Assembly (NCBI GenBank): GCA_010692635.1
Contig: JAAHGL010000013.1
Coordinates: 1-52,869 of the forward strand
DNA from: Symploca sp. SIO2C1
GTDB taxonomy: Bacteria; Cyanobacteriota; Cyanobacteriia; Cyanobacteriales; Coleofasciculaceae
Length of the DNA: 52,869 nucleotides
Direction: 5' to 3'
Shown: positions 52,385 through 52,869 of the stretch, piece by piece
Layout of the letters: every line of letters starts with the position of its first letter
Position numbering within the stretch: position 1 is the stretch's first letter
Notes under the pieces: generated by a model
What the model saw: the letters and a program-made list of their open reading frames with translations, nothing else
Told to the model about the DNA's origin: nothing
Databases searched by the model: none
Translations under genes and position numbers: made by a program

Positions 52385-52801
52385 CTAGCTATTTTCTAGC
52401 AGATCAACTTCCCACTCTTTACTTTTTTTTATAAATCCCATTTTTACAGGAATTTCTATCCCAGATTTAGTGATCACTGTTACTTCTATGGTGCAATTTT
52501 TCCCCTTGATGCTTGGAGTAGACATCCTGACGCGCTTATACTGTTTTATTTTATTAGTCTTGATAAATTTGATAAACTGCTTTTTAGTGTTTTGAGAGCG
52601 AAAATCTTCGGTAGTAAGTTGATAGGCTCTGTCAATTTCCCCTTCAACAATGAGGTTAAAAAAATTGGATATTGATTCCGGTAGTCCTTTAGTGCCAAAA
52701 AATAACCGAACAAACAGAACTAGCCAAATGATTAAAAGAATACTTAAAACAGCGCCAAGACTAATCCCTAGATAAAATAAAACTGATTGCGATACTTCCA
52801 T
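52385..52801 (-). CDS. Membrane-anchored hypothetical protein (DUF4864-like)
   Basis: 138 residues. A single N-terminal transmembrane helix (about 8-33, LGISLGAVLSILLIIWLVLF) is followed by a soluble alpha+beta domain: LIVEGEIDRAYQLTTEDFRS, FIKTNKIKQYKRVRM, IEVTVITKSGIEIPVKMGFI. The pattern resembles NTF2-like domains of the DUF4864/DUF4878 kind. The location is membrane-bound with the domain outside or inside unknown. AGGGTGA precedes the ATG. It lies upstream of the kinase gene on the same strand (152 bp apart). Confidence 0.68.
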   Translation of the reverse strand: MEVSQSVLFYLGISLGAVLSILLIIWLVLFVRLFFGTKGLPESISNFFNLIVEGEIDRAYQLTTEDFRSQNTKKQFIKFIKTNKIKQYKRVRMSTPSIKGKNCTIEVTVITKSGIEIPVKMGFIKKSKEWEVDLLENS

Positions 52802-52814
52802 ATTCTCACCCTCT

Positions 52815-52848
52815 TACTTTGTGCTCTTTGTGCCTTTGTGGTTCATTC
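52815..52848. repeat. Half copy of the ACCACAAAG palindrome
   Basis: ACTTTGTGCTCTTTGTGCCT then TTGTGGTTCATTCA resembles the right arm of the palindromes at 41251 and 44068. The partner arm may lie beyond the window edge. Confidence 0.6.
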
Positions 52849-52869
52849 ATTCCATCACTGGTGTTACCA

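Overview
The window comes from a cyanobacterium, most likely a filamentous, gliding or hormogonium-forming species. The evidence is the many HIP1 octamers (GCGATCGC), a tocopherol-pathway homogentisate phytyltransferase, SipA, a chloroplast-like tRNA-Asn, a PEP carboxylase of cyanobacterial type, a PATAN-type (PatA-like) response regulator, several cyanobacterial DUF families (DUF928, DUF1574, DUF2808) and very abundant short tandem repeats. Family names are recognised by eye from the sequence; no database search was run.

Layout. 1-4640: a small non-autonomous element with target duplication, sipA (-), a sirohydrochlorin chelatase (-) under a cobalamin riboswitch, homogentisate phytyltransferase (+), a LprI-like lipoprotein (+) and a TPR protein (+). 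4640-8550: an IS200/IS605-type end relic, tRNA-Asn(GUU) (-), a hypothetical gene, a D-Ala-D-Ala carboxypeptidase (-) and a glutamate-type Na+ symporter (-). 9000-11640: two pentapeptide-repeat genes and an Ap4A phosphorylase-like gene. 12960-26453: a phototaxis/hormogonium-type chemotaxis operon, all on +: PATAN-REC regulator, CheY, CheW, two transducers, hybrid CheA-REC and a second CheW-like protein. It is interrupted between the second transducer and cheA by a four-helix-bundle gene set between two large heptamer-repeat arrays. 26.7-33 kb: Uma2 nuclease, DUF2808 protein, an ethanolamine/amino-acid permease bracketed by 140-bp inverted repeats, DUF928 protein and a decayed TnpB. 33-43 kb: small hypotheticals, a 1069-residue DUF1574 protein, ppc and an NB-ARC (STAND) ATPase. 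43-52.9 kb: a secreted small protein, a truncated Rpn-type gene, an aldo/keto reductase, a TPR-CHAT gene cut off by a small mobile element, msrB, a Ser/Thr kinase and membrane proteins.

The strongest theme is colonisation by small repeats. Heptanucleotide arrays (and some 9-bp arrays) fill nearly every intergenic gap, supply the stop codons of several genes, and occur inside the reading frames of cheA and the TPR-CHAT gene, where the units carry no in-frame stop. At least four kinds of MITE-like element with terminal inverted repeats are visible, three of them with plausible target-site duplications, together with several dispersed palindromes, one of which appears to be inserted in the cobalamin riboswitch. 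No wholly new enzyme system is evident. The most unusual objects are the four-helix-bundle cassette inside the taxis operon, the CHAT gene truncated by a MITE, and the permease bounded by inverted repeats that carry a duplicated DUF928 gene tail.
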